A stretch of 35,619 nucleotides of DNA from Brugia malayi (lineage: Eukaryota; Nematoda; Chromadorea; Rhabditida; Onchocercidae). A program made the translations under genes and the position numbers. The stretch spans positions 1-35,619 of the forward strand of contig NW_025062322.1 in assembly GCF_000002995.4 (NCBI RefSeq), given 5' to 3'. The notes beneath the pieces are model-generated. The model did no database searches and had not been told where the DNA came from. It saw only the letters and a program-made list of their open reading frames with translations. Shown in pieces: positions 22,801 through 30,839 of this stretch; position 1 is the stretch's first letter, and each line of letters starts with the position of its first letter.

Positions 22801-25298
22801 GTACGGAAACGTAGCAAAACTCCAACCAAATCAGGGAGTGTTATTGGTCCCCGATATAAAACATCATTTAAACTTTTCATTCCTTTACAATGAGCTGATG
22901 CATCATAAACTATCCTCAGATTTGTCGTGGTTTTATTTGGTGTTATTACTTCGTGATGAGGCAGATAATGAATAATACCAACTTCATTCATTTCCGATGA
23001 CACTTTCTCAATTATATTGGAATTGAGTTGTTCTTCAATAGTTTGATTGTATCGACTTAGTAATTGAGGTTTCATTTGAAGCCTCCTAATTAACGACTTT
23101 AATCTTCCAAGGCAAAGTCCGAAATTATCGCTTAGTTTGTTCTTTGAATCTTTCCAAGGCCAACAAACTTGATATCTTCCCTTGTCCCTAGTGATAGTTT
23201 GTTTAAATTGCTGCAATGCTTTTTCATCATTGTCAGAGTTTATTTTGTCTTGTATACCCATTAATTCCAGTTTCCAAAAGTGATCTAAGTCTGGAATATT
23301 GACGGCATTGACTTGAGAAATCGGACTTACTGATGTGGTTTCTGAAATACTGTCGTGTATTTCATTTATATACCCACTTCCAGCTATTATAGGTCCAACC
23401 TTTGTATGGATCAATGAAAATCCTGATTTTAAGTTCTCTGCTTGGTCAAACTGGATAAACTTGAAGAAGTGATCCGCACCTATGAGTATGTCCGGTTGTT
23501 TCCATTTGTTTTTGAAATTACTAAACTGATTTCGTTTGTCTATCATCAACAATTCCTTTTTGTTTAGATTAACTACTTGCAATTCATTCGTCAAGTGGTT
23601 AACTGTTATTACATCTAATCGGATTATTTCTTTATTTCCAATTTTTACTCCGATTTCAGTTTTAGTAGTGATACACGTTTTTGGCGTCTTATCACCAAAT
23701 GAAGCAATTTTTATTTCCATCTCGTTAGTTTCTTGTAGATTCAATCGATAAGCCAAATCCTTTGATATGAACGATAATTGAGAACCAATATCGAATAGAA
23801 TTAAAGCCTTTTGTTGGATTTTTGGGCGATTTGGATTGGTTACATTTATTTCCTTACATAACAGTAAGGTTCGCTTTTTCCATTGATTTCCTTTTTCGGT
23901 AATGGAGTTAGCGATTGTGACTGAACCCAACCTTTCTTTGTTGGAATCCACTGCTTGCGTGAGTTCCTTGTAGTTGTTGGGACACAGTGCTGTATTGTGT
24001 GGACTTTTACAATGGAAACACAAAGGTTTCCCTTTTTTACAATCACTTGTTGCATGTCCTTTTCGTAAACATTTGAAACATGCAGTGATTTCTCTCAAAC
24101 GTTCCATCCGGAGTTTGAGAGTGGGATAGATGTTACATTCATTGTTCCAGTGGTCCTTATTGCAAAATACGCATGGTTTCCTTTTCCCATTTATAGAAAT
24201 TTTTCCTGGAACCTTTTTTGATTTGATTGTATTATCTCCCTTTGTTTGGTTGATTGTGGCGAAAGCTGACGTTTCGCCTCTAACATTATTTTTGTTTGTT
24301 TTCTTCTCCCTTGTGTCTGCTTGACTTCTAGCAACTTCTTCATTTCTTAGAACTAGTTTTGTCAGGTACTGCCGGATATCCTTAACTGACCAACTCGTCG
24401 AATCCTCTTTCAATTGGTATAATTTATCAATTATCCACGCTGGTAGTTTATTTTCAATTGTAATTTCGATGCTTGAATGCTCTAAATTTTCACCTATAGC
24501 TTCCAGTTGTCGAAATGTTCTCTCCATGGCTTCTATGGTTGCTTTCCACTCTCGGTCATTTTTTTTGATGGTATTCAACTCGTTGTAGAGTGATTTCTTT
24601 ATAAGGAAAGGTTTACCATATTTCTCTTTTAGTAAACCTATTATAACATCGTAGTTTTCTGGCGCTATATCATAACCTCTTACAGATAACAAAGCATCTC
24701 CTTTAAGACATGATATCAGATAGTTTAACTTTTGAATATCTGGGATGCTTTGCTCATGGACTGCTGCCTTGAAACTACACCAAAATTGCCTCCACAATTT
24801 TGGATCCCCACTAAACGTTATTAGTGGTAATTGAGGAAGTTTTATTTCTGCTTGATTTGTGTGAATCATACTATTCTTTGGAAATGATTCTTTGACCTCT
24901 TCTTGTTTTAAATGTTGTAGTACCGAGCAATATTCATCAGTATGTATTTTAAGGGTAATAATAGTTTCTCTTGTTCTAGTGATTAAACTTAAAATACCTT
25001 GTGGATCGTCAACCATATTGGCGTATTTCGTCTCCTCTTCCTTTCTCCTCGTTGCTATTGTCAAGCTCTGAATATTATCCAGCCAATTTTGATTAGCTGT
25101 TTCGAGTAACCCAGCATAATATTCGAGATGTGCGATCTTCTCCTTGACGATTCGCAATTTAATTTCGTATTGATGCTGAAGTTCCCCTCGTGATAGTGTT
25201 TGAGACGGGGAGGTCAGATCGAGTTCACTTGCTTCTTTAAGAAGTTCTAGAGTTCTCGACTTCGATAATTCGCTTCCTTTTCTTATACTGTCGGACAT
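19863..25298 (-). CDS. BEL/Pao gag-pol polyprotein
   Basis: Encodes the capsid and enzymes needed to copy and reinsert the element. The frame is open from 25355 (1,830 codons), but the first 19 codons lie in the LTR and primer site, so I choose the Met at 25298 (MSDSIRKG). In 1,830-codon numbering: gag with a DUF1759-like part (~125-345), three zinc knuckles (CVFCNKDHWNNEC ~395, CFKCLRKGHATSDC ~426, CFHCKSPHNTALC ~446), protease (FDIGSQLSFIS ~521), reverse transcriptase (~780-1000; VIADVEKAF and LYVDN), RNase H (FTDAS ~1105, SDSQCA ~1175, NPADIATKG ~1217), integrase zinc finger (~1401-1439), integrase core with Asp in GLDYLGP (~1471), Asp in SDNAG (~1534) and Glu in GGVYERL (~1577), and a DUF5641-like tail (~1705-1768). 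Unusual points are DIG instead of DSG/DTG in the protease and YVDN instead of YVDD in the RT. No env-like frame. The length is typical of the group. Confidence 0.96.
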   Translation of the reverse strand: MSDSIRKGSELSKSRTLELLKEASELDLTSPSQTLSRGELQHQYEIKLRIVKEKIAHLEYYAGLLETANQNWLDNIQSLTIATRRKEEETKYANMVDDPQGILSLITRTRETIITLKIHTDEYCSVLQHLKQEEVKESFPKNSMIHTNQAEIKLPQLPLITFSGDPKLWRQFWCSFKAAVHEQSIPDIQKLNYLISCLKGDALLSVRGYDIAPENYDVIIGLLKEKYGKPFLIKKSLYNELNTIKKNDREWKATIEAMERTFRQLEAIGENLEHSSIEITIENKLPAWIIDKLYQLKEDSTSWSVKDIRQYLTKLVLRNEEVARSQADTREKKTNKNNVRGETSAFATINQTKGDNTIKSKKVPGKISINGKRKPCVFCNKDHWNNECNIYPTLKLRMERLREITACFKCLRKGHATSDCKKGKPLCFHCKSPHNTALCPNNYKELTQAVDSNKERLGSVTIANSITEKGNQWKKRTLLLCKEINVTNPNRPKIQQKALILFDIGSQLSFISKDLAYRLNLQETNEMEIKIASFGDKTPKTCITTKTEIGVKIGNKEIIRLDVITVNHLTNELQVVNLNKKELLMIDKRNQFSNFKNKWKQPDILIGADHFFKFIQFDQAENLKSGFSLIHTKVGPIIAGSGYINEIHDSISETTSVSPISQVNAVNIPDLDHFWKLELMGIQDKINSDNDEKALQQFKQTITRDKGRYQVCWPWKDSKNKLSDNFGLCLGRLKSLIRRLQMKPQLLSRYNQTIEEQLNSNIIEKVSSEMNEVGIIHYLPHHEVITPNKTTTNLRIVYDASAHCKGMKSLNDVLYRGPITLPDLVGVLLRFRTMKNVIIADVEKAFLQIELHPTDRNCTRFLWLKDIRSPVNEENVSCYRFQRVPFGIVSSPFLLSATLNYHLETCKSKIALELRKNLYVDNIIIPTKGTNEALSNYKEIKIIFNEASMNVREFLSNDQEVNEKLPVQDRAEVSSIKKILGLNWYHKQDIIQVTLKPWFGKKLTKRIVLQFVASQYDPLGFIVPILIRFKLFLQTLWKKNLSWDQTISEEDETTWKLLTNEWPKKLKDLPRFTTNCSKQVQFHVFTDASTAAYSAALYIRTQEREVFLVFAKSRIAPIKGMSIPRLELLAILIGVRMVQFVLKQKELEDVITILWSDSQCALHWVHNSSRLLPTFIQNRVEEIRKAKIHFRYIPSEQNPADIATKGISPNKLKGYDLWWKGPKWLTENESKWPQWKYNYNEDYQDEEIVAHITEPIIINKHFGILDASRFSKWSRLIRTTGWVLKFIRLTMKREIPWLKMATKEKNILTTQDYELSEIVLFKQAQSEGVTKDEIIKWNLFYDNELWRYKSRVVNSEMKESNLHPIYLPRHNTITELFIQQRHEQLYHAGIAHTLSNLRSTIWIPKGRTEVKRILNKCMKCRRWTTKPFKLPTMADLPASRTTRSRPFARVGLDYLGPVNIRSDNGLTKRWVALFTCFTTRAVHLEVVETLSAESFLHVFRRFTARRGFPELILSDNAGQFQLIFKIIVKQQLNEFLAERKMIWKNIIPKAPWNGGVYERLIGLTKRAMKRAIGRKLLWERELITLVAEVESILNTRPLTYVNFDDCIILRPIDFILPNAHLIMPAKNKNEMDDFIPHKLDSREKLIQYWSNTLKALDAFWEIWKEEYLNTLKERAQREHSSPRDVVKRTPHEGEIVLLNEPEIPRGMWKLARIREIKTGKDGEVRSVSIELPKGKILNRPVNMLYPLEVKGEEIDPQPTMFNKSVQNVNEQEPIALRTRSAIRRSNQPKLSNELKHLAPSVGSVADFNIAI

Positions 25299-25318
25299 GT
25301 CCCGGCTCGTGGCACCAA
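25297..25318 (-). other. Primer-binding site of the intact BEL/Pao element
   Basis: TGGTGCCACGAGCCGGGAC on the minus strand, three bases from the LTR edge, complementary to a tRNA 3' end with CCA. It is shared with the diverged second family at about 4928-4947. Confidence 0.8.
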
Positions 25319-25321
25319 AAT

Positions 25322-25813
25322 TGTAGTGGAAGCAAAAAAATGTTTTTGGAAACAAACCTTTATGATTTGGTTAAATTGTTATTCGGGGGAGAAGTTTGAT
25401 GTCAGGGAGATGTGTTGGATGCCAGCTAAATATTTGGGCAACAATTGAATAAAAATTCGGAGGATTGGATGATTTTAAAAACTGATATGATTGACAATAG
25501 TATGGTTATAAATCTACATTGATGTTAGACAATGATCCAAACAAAGGAGAGGAGGTGCTTGCATGGGCACCAGTTGCTAATAAAGAGCTTATTAGATAAC
25601 CGCATGATTATGATAGCTAACAAAGAACAATGTAGATATCCTCATGATTGTAAGGATTGCTAACAAAGAACATGTAAATTGTTTCAATATGTAGAAGCAT
25701 AAATTTGGAAACAAAGAGTCCGAAGTATAAGCATTATTTGCGGAAATTACGTAGATATCTTTACTACAATTTGCAACTCATATTTTTAGATCGCGATATT
25801 AAAATCCGCGACA
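25322..25813 (-). repeat. 5' LTR of the BEL/Pao element
   Basis: 492 bp, matching 19399-19890 end to end. It should contain the element's promoter, but I see no motif that marks it. Its outer edge (25813) directly touches the first HhaI satellite unit. Confidence 0.95.
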
Positions 25814-27128
25814 ATTTTTTAAAATTTGTTATAGTTTTCTTACATTAGACAAGGAAATTGGTTCTAATTTATCAATTTTAATTTTAATTAATAGCCAAAA
25901 CTGCTAAAAAAAGCTTATTTTGAACCTAATTGACTATGTTACGTGCATTGTACCAGTGCTGATCCTATATTGTGTTGTCATTTTATAGTTTAAATATTAA
26001 ATTACGCTTTTGTAATTAAGTTTTGCGCATAAATTAATCAGCAAAATTAATAAAACATTCAATTAATCATGATTTTAGTTCAATTTAAGAATTTAAATTA
26101 AATTTAAATTCAAATTTAAATTTTGAATTTTTTAAAAATTTTAAAATTTGTTATAGTTTTCTTACATTAGACAAGGAAATTGGTTCTAATTTATCAATCT
26201 TAATTTTAATTTAGTTCCAAAACTGCTAAAAAAAAGCTTATTTTGAACCTAATTGACTATGTTACGTGCATTGTACCAGTGCTGATCCTATATTGTGTTG
26301 TCATTTTATAGTTTAAATATTAAAATACGCTTTTGAAATTTAGTTTTGCTCAAAAATTGATCACCGAAATTAATAGAACTTTCAATTAATGTTGGTTTTC
26401 ATTCAATTTAAGGTTCAAAATAAAATTTAATTTCAAATTAAAATTTTGAATTTTTTAGAAATTTTAAAATTTGTTATAGTTTTCTTACATTAGACCAGGA
26501 AATTGGTTCTAATTTATCAATCTTAATTTTAATTTAGTTCCAAAACTGCTAAAAAAAAGCTTATTTTGAACCTAATTGACTATGTTACGTGCATTGTACC
26601 AGTGCTGATCCTATATTGATCATTTTAGTTCAATATTAAAATACGCCTTTGTTATTTAGTTTTGCGCATTAATTTATCAGCAAAATCAATAAAACTTTCA
26701 ATTAATCATGATTTTAATTCAATTTAAGAATTTAAATTAAATTTAAATTCAAATTTAAATTTTGAATTTTTTAAAAATTTTAAAATTTGTTATAGTTTTC
26801 TTACATTAGACAAGGAAATTGGTTCTAATTTATCAATTTTAATTTTAATTTAGTGCCAAAACTGCTAAAAAAAAAGCTTATTTTGAACCTAATTGACTAT
26901 GTTACGTGCATTGTACCAGTGCTGATCCTATATTGTGTTGTCATTTCATAGTTTAAATATTTAAATAAGCCTCTGTAATTAAGTTTTGCGCATAAATTTA
27001 TCAGCAAAATTAATAAGACATTCAATTAATCATGATTTTAGTTCAATTTAAGAATTTAAATTAAATTTAAATTCAAATTTAAATTTTGAATTTTTTAAAA
27101 ATTTTAAAATTTGTTATAGTTTTCTTAC
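25814..27128 (+). repeat. Brugia HhaI-type satellite, about four units
   Basis: The landmark GTTATAGTTTTCTTACA recurs at 25828, 26150, 26473, 26789 and 27113, giving spacings of 322, 323, 316 and 324 bp. Units contain CTTTTGTAATTAAGTTTTGCGCATAAATT-type sequence with a GCGC (HhaI) site at 26025, 26664 and 26988. The second unit has lost the site (TTTTGCTCAAAAATT). Length and sequence match the known 322-bp HhaI repeat of Brugia. It is non-coding and AT-rich, with a strongly palindromic AAATTTAAATTCAAATTTAA stretch in each unit. Confidence 0.95.
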
Positions 27129-27193
27129 AAAATTTAGAATCAATAAATTAGAACCAATTTCCAGTTGAATTTGGCTCAAGGAAAGTCTAATGT
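27129..27193 (-). repeat. Inverted HhaI fragment at the array edge
   Basis: After TTTCTTACA the sequence turns around: AATAAATTAGAACCAATTTCC (27142-27162) and GTCTAATGT (27185-27193) are the reverse complement of the unit's start. Between them lie 22 unexplained bases in place of two. The next base begins a Wolbachia-like reading frame, so this is the satellite/bacterial-DNA junction. Confidence 0.8.
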
Positions 27194-27579
27194 GGAACTG
27201 AAAACGCAGTTCTTCGCAAGGAAAAAGAATTCTTAGAGTACAAATTGGAAGGTAAAATAGACTATATAGCTGAAATATTGCAATGGAAAGACAAATTGGG
27301 AAAAGTAACAATCAACGAGATTAATGAAAACTAAGAAAGATTGCATGATATAGACAAACAGTTGCAAGAGCAAGTAAATAATCTAGATAGAACAGAAAAA
27401 TCTACAGCAGAATTGGAGAGAAAAATACAAGAACATAAAGAAGAATTTATGAAAAAAGAAAAAAAAGCAAACGACTGGAAGAGACAAACACCGTGCTTAC
27501 AAAAAATAACAAAACTCTTTTTGATAGGCAAAAAAGAATAACCACTCTGATATGTCAGATTGTAAGTTTTATTGAATAA
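27194..27579 (+). pseudogene. Wolbachia-like coiled-coil protein, 3' fragment
   Basis: From 27194 one frame reads a highly charged Lys/Glu-rich coiled coil (for example ENAVLRKEKEFLEYKLEGK, and after the stop DIDKQLQEQVNNLDRTEKS). An in-frame TAA lies at 27332-27334. A frameshift near 27490 moves the reading to a frame ending ICQIVSFIE and stopping at 27579. The 5' end is missing at the HhaI junction. The composition and the neighbouring dnaJ, prfB and virB4 remains suggest Wolbachia origin, but I cannot name the protein. It is broken by both a stop and a frameshift. Confidence 0.6.
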
Positions 27580-27949
27580 AAAAGAAAAATTTAAAAAATC
27601 TTTATAATAATGTATAAAAAGTAAGACTTTCATAAGTGTACTAACAATTAAAAAGGTTGTAAAGAACTTTAAAACTTTACTTTAGAAGTCAAAAATGCAG
27701 CAGAAGAGCTTGGCATACTCATAGAAAGTAAAGAAAGTACTTCATGAGGAATAGAGTAGCATGGATAATCCGTAGAGGTTATTAAGTAGCTTAGGCTTGA
27801 CTAGTTATAATAATCTACGTGAGTTTACCTATTACAGTATAAGAATTGTGGTAGTACATTTGCAGACATGGCTTCTTGTACTCTACGTTATGCTTTGCTC
27901 TGAAGCGTTTGCTTACCTGGTGTGACTCTAACTTATTTTAAAGCCGAGC
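27580..27949. other. Spacer in the Wolbachia mosaic, with a short coding-like tail
   Basis: At about 27681-27746 the plus strand reads TLEVKNAAEELGILIESKES and stops at TGA. It looks like the end of another bacterial frame but is too short to assign. The rest shows no supported feature. Confidence 0.35.
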
Positions 27950-28910
27950 TTACCTCCTCAATTTAACTATTTCAACACATTCAAAATCAGAGTCCACTTT
28001 TACTTCAAGTTGCTTGTGAATATGCTTATTTACATTATTAGCAAACCTGCCTCTAATTAGGACATCCTCCCTGATGTCACAGAAAGAAATATAGTATTAT
28101 TTGAATTAAGGTGGAATTTTACATTATTTTTGCAATCTTTCAGATATATATCCCTCCGAAAATCTGGTATTTTTCTCTGTATAGCCTTTTTAGGATTTAT
28201 TCGACAGAATTCTCAAAAAAAAATATGTCTATTTCTTTAGGTACACTTGATGGAATTATGATATCGTCATTAATTCTGTTTTCTTTTAGAGAAAAAAGTT
28301 GAATGTATGTCCTTTTTTTACTGTGTTTTTCAAAGTATTGTTTTTCAAAAACTGTATTCTTGTTTGAGGCACCCACAATTACAGCTATTTTGTCGTTTAA
28401 CTCTATTATTTTATTCTCTAGCTTTTTGTACTTAACTCTTTATACAGTATTATCTAACTGTTGTTTTACACTAATTAGCTCTCTACTTTTCTGGTTTAAT
28501 AGATTCTTCAACTTCTTCATTAGTTTGCTTGCGGCTTTCCCAGTTTCCTTCTCTAGAATTATTTTCTAGTTCTTGCCCTCCTTTAGTAACCTCATCTCTC
28601 TCAGTTCTCCTTTTCTTATTACTACTAGTTATTTTATGTGAAAGTGTAGCTGCTAAAACAGACAACATAGCTAAAGTAAAGGCTAGAGGAAGAGGTACAC
28701 TAGAAAATGCAGCAAATGTTACAGATGCAAGTAACGTAAGAGTAGCTAAAGAACTAGCTACAAGCTAAAATGCGTTAGCTTTGTTAAGTGAATTGCCCAA
28801 TAACCTCTTTCCACAAACGAAATTTCAACTCCATTGTGCATATATTTATTAAAATTCTCTTTAATACCTGTATTTTTATTTGCTACCATGTTAATAACAT
28901 CATGCTGTAC
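27950..28910 (-). pseudogene. Wolbachia-like membrane/coiled-coil protein, decayed
   Basis: Minus-strand pieces in successive frames give one protein-like series. First DVINMVANKNTGIKENFNKY and VERGYWAIHLTKLTHF (about 28910-28770). Then a hydrophobic segment (SLATLTLLASVTFAAF to LAMLSVLAATLSHK) that looks like membrane spans, and a charged stretch (ERDEVTKGGQELENNSREGN). Then KKLENKIIELNDKIAVIVGA, and finally FANNVNKHIHKQLEVKVDS before a stop at 27950. At least three frameshifts or stops separate the pieces. It resembles the hypothetical membrane proteins with coiled tails common in Wolbachia, but the family is not recognised, and the N-terminus is uncertain. Confidence 0.6.
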
Positions 28911-29242
28911 TATACCCTATACTTTTACAAGCTATAAAATGAGAGAATTTGTAAAATTGGTGCTGGCAAAAATTTTTCACTGACCTGATTGAAATTCCAA
29001 TTTTATTTCATAAGTTTACTTTAGTTTTCCTGTTAGTTCTGGGCTTGGTAATACCTTTCATGCAATTACTTGAGATGTACGAAATATGGTAATTTTACTC
29101 GTTTAACACAAAGGTTGTGAAAAGAATTTGCTTTCGGTATTATTAGTGCACTATGTTCTTGTCTAGATAGGAAACAGATGCCACACTTGAAATTGATATA
29201 TGCAATACCTATCTTTAAAAATTAAATACTGAACTGTTATAT
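28911..29242. other. Non-coding stretch upstream of the dnaJ fragment
   Basis: No long frame on either strand. It could be the Wolbachia dnaJ upstream region or decayed bacterial sequence. No clear promoter or Shine-Dalgarno site is visible ahead of the ATG at 29243. Confidence 0.35.
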
Positions 29243-29452
29243 ATGAGTAAAAAAGACTATAAGCCGCTGGGGGTAGATAGAAATGCTAGTACTGATGAGA
29301 TAAAAAAAGCATATAAAAAATTAGCGTTAAAGTATCATCCAGATAGGAATCCTGGCAATAAAGAAGCAGAGGAGAAATTTAAAGAAATAACAGCTGCGTA
29401 TGAAGTCCTATCTGATTCTGAGAAAAGAGCAGGCTATGATCGTTATGGTCAC
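29243..29452 (+). pseudogene. dnaJ: Wolbachia DnaJ (Hsp40), J-domain fragment
   Basis: DnaJ is the co-chaperone that stimulates DnaK through its J domain. The 70 codons from MSKKDY to DRYGH are an almost complete J domain: the GVDRNAS start of helix I, the [19 protein letters not shown] helix II with the invariant HPD at residues 32-34, the AYEVLSD helix III, and RAGYDRYGH. The expected glycine/phenylalanine region, zinc-binding region and C-terminal domain are gone: the frame crosses at about 29452 into an unrelated inverted icd piece and stops at 29470. KPLG replaces the usual YxLLG near residue 7. The match to Rickettsiales DnaJ is strong, and this is a nuclear Wolbachia insertion. Confidence 0.92.
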
Positions 29453-29453
29453 G

Positions 29454-29543
29454 TTCTCCTATTTCAATAACATCTATTGAAATCTTTGCCTCTGCTTCGC
29501 GCAGCATCGACAGTACCGCTTCCATAATTTCTGGCCCGATACC
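29454..29543 (-). pseudogene. icd: Isocitrate dehydrogenase N-terminal fragment (Wolbachia-like)
   Basis: A piece of about 30 codons reads GIGPEIMEAVLSMLREAEAK and then [10 protein letters not shown]. GxGIGPEIM near the N-terminus is the nucleotide-binding start of isocitrate/isopropylmalate dehydrogenases, and the following text fits the Rickettsiales isocitrate dehydrogenase. It lies between the inverted ends of dnaJ and the ankyrin gene, with sharp junctions on both sides and no start codon of its own. It is too short to do anything, but the motif is specific. Confidence 0.8.
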
Positions 29544-30045
29544 CCTGCTTCTATTAGTTTCTGCTGTCTGTACGCCCGTGATACATGTGAGGGAGTGCAT
29601 TTATCTTTATCGTCTGCATTAACATTTGCGCCTGCTTCTATTAGAGTCTCCGTTGCCTGTGCACCCTTGATACAATGTGAAGGAGTGCATTTATCTTCAT
29701 CATCATCTACATTGACATTTCCTTCTAACGGATTTTTCACTATAGCAATATATGACTTCTTAACAGCCAAATGTATCTTTGTCCACTGCATTAATTAATA
29801 TCAATTCCTTCCACCCAAATAAAGCTTTCACCACACTTTTTGGATTATTGTGAACAGCAAATGCAATAGTCCATTTTTCACTGCAAATAAGTGATTTACA
29901 TCAAAATTAGTTTCCTTCCATATGTACTTAAATCCATTTTTTTTTTAAATTCTCTTTTATTTTTGCAATTGCATTATCTTTACTTAATTGTTTCCTTATC
30001 GATTGCACTTAATATTTCTTTCCACTGTTCATATTCCATTGTCAT
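29544..30045 (-). pseudogene. Wolbachia ankyrin-repeat protein, 5' part
   Basis: Starts ATGACAATGGAATATGAACAG at 30045 (MTMEYEQWKEILSAIDKETI), with AAAAAGGG just upstream as a bacterial Shine-Dalgarno site. Downstream pieces in changing frames carry ankyrin repeat motifs: FAVHNNPKSVVKAL, IHLAVKKSYIAIVK, NVNVDDDEDKCTPSH, ETLIEAGANVNADDKDK and RQQKLIEAG. These match the TPLHLA...IxxLLxxGAxVN pattern with decay (SHC/SHV for LHL). There are at least one stop and two frameshifts between 29900 and 30000. The gene is cut at 29543/29544 by the icd piece. Ankyrin proteins are abundant in Wolbachia and often thought to act on the host. Confidence 0.88.
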
Positions 30046-30290
30046 CCCTTTTTAAATAATGTTTTAATTATCGTGGATTACGACAAAAAAGCCAACCCAT
30101 TTTTTTTTTTTTCTTTTTTTGAGAGGAACGATTGAAATCTGTCGTTGGTGAATTGTTACGCTACATGAATGAATGGGAGACAAGCATCATGATAAAATTA
30201 GTTAAATTTTTAATTAAATGAGAAAGGCAAAAGAAACCCTGGTTAATATCGAATAGATATTAATATCTATCAAATGCACATCAACATTTC
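30046..30290. other. Spacer between ankyrin and prfB fragments
   Basis: AT-rich, with a T run at about 30100-30119 and a small palindromic ATATCGAATAGATATTAATATC. No reading frame. It may be nuclear sequence separating two inserted bacterial pieces. Confidence 0.35.
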
Positions 30291-30296
30291 AGTCTA

Positions 30297-30598
30297 ATCA
30301 TCGCTCTCTGTTCCACCAACTCCTGAGTGGATTTCAGTATTATCTGCTCCATCAGTAAATAAGAAATTTGTTTCTTTACGCTTAACTAATTTCTCTGATT
30401 TCAGTAATTCATTTTCAATTTCAGAGAAAAACTCTTCATCGTTTTCATCAATAGTGGATTTCATTAAACTGATAGCATCGTTATAATCACTTTCTAGCTT
30501 TGAAAATGACTCTATATCATTCTTAATTTTAGAATATTCTTTTAAAATTCTTGTCCCTCTTGGCTGTTTTGCCATAGATTACCATCCACAGTTTGAGA
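30297..30598 (-). pseudogene. prfB: Wolbachia peptide chain release factor 2, internal fragment
   Basis: Release factor 2 ends translation at UGA and UAA. The minus-strand frame reads EYSKIKNDIESFSKLESDYN, a long acidic helical stretch, and then EIHSGVGGTESDD, the EIHSGxGGTES signature of class I release factors (here with V for A). Upstream, in another frame, VDGNLWQNSQE fits the RF2 N-terminal helix region, so a frameshift lies near 30560-30575. The frame ends at a TAG right after ESDD, before the stop-codon-reading SPF-type motif and the catalytic GGQ, which are absent. Both ends are truncated. Confidence 0.88.
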
Positions 30599-30619
30599 CT
30601 ACAACTTTTCGAGGCGCAA

Positions 30620-30663
30620 TTTTGACACCTCCTGACAACAGAAATAATCAGGAGGTGTCAAAA
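30620..30663. other. Perfect 16-bp inverted repeat (stem-loop)
   Basis: TTTTGACACCTCCTGA at 30620-30635 and its exact complement TCAGGAGGTGTCAAAA at 30648-30663, with a 12-base loop. It lies just upstream of the prfB fragment within the Wolbachia-derived block. It could be a bacterial terminator or a small palindromic repeat. The T/A flanks allow terminator reading in either direction. Confidence 0.75.
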
Positions 30664-30839
30664 AAATTTTAGCTAAGTTCTGAAAATACTCAAGGATTTT
30701 TAGATAAATTTTCATTATGCTTTAATATATTTATTATTAGTATTTATTATTAGCGGCAATAACAGTACACAAAATAGAAATTTAACCATATAATAGTTAA
30801 ATAATGATAAATAATTGAAGGAAATTTTAAATTATGAAA

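Larger units (their letters stand above)
19399..25813 (-). mobile_element. Full-length BEL/Pao LTR retrotransposon
   Basis: A 6,415-bp element on the minus strand: 5' LTR 25322-25813, primer-binding site just inside at about 25297-25318, one gag-pol frame, then 3' LTR 19399-19890. The LTRs are the same length and differ by only a few changes, mostly homopolymer indels, so the element looks young. The 3' LTR is preceded on the minus strand only by a short purine run (CGGGAG). Expected target-site duplications are missing: ATGGT flanks one side and ATTTT the other. The element sits exactly between the 62-bp satellite and the HhaI satellite. Confidence 0.96.

Noticed and set aside
20050..24324. 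Plus-strand frames of 60-103 codons inside the retrotransposon
   Set aside because: They are antisense shadows of the minus-strand gag-pol frame, with no domains or start context.
25296..25355. Gag start inside the LTR and primer-binding site
   Set aside because: The frame is open there in both BEL/Pao families, but the primer site is read in different frames, so openness is chance. The first Met after the primer site is preferred for the intact element.
27780..27940. Possible small RNA (tmRNA-like) in the GC-richer stretch
   Set aside because: No tRNA-like ends, no recognisable tag sequence and no consistent stem structure by eye.
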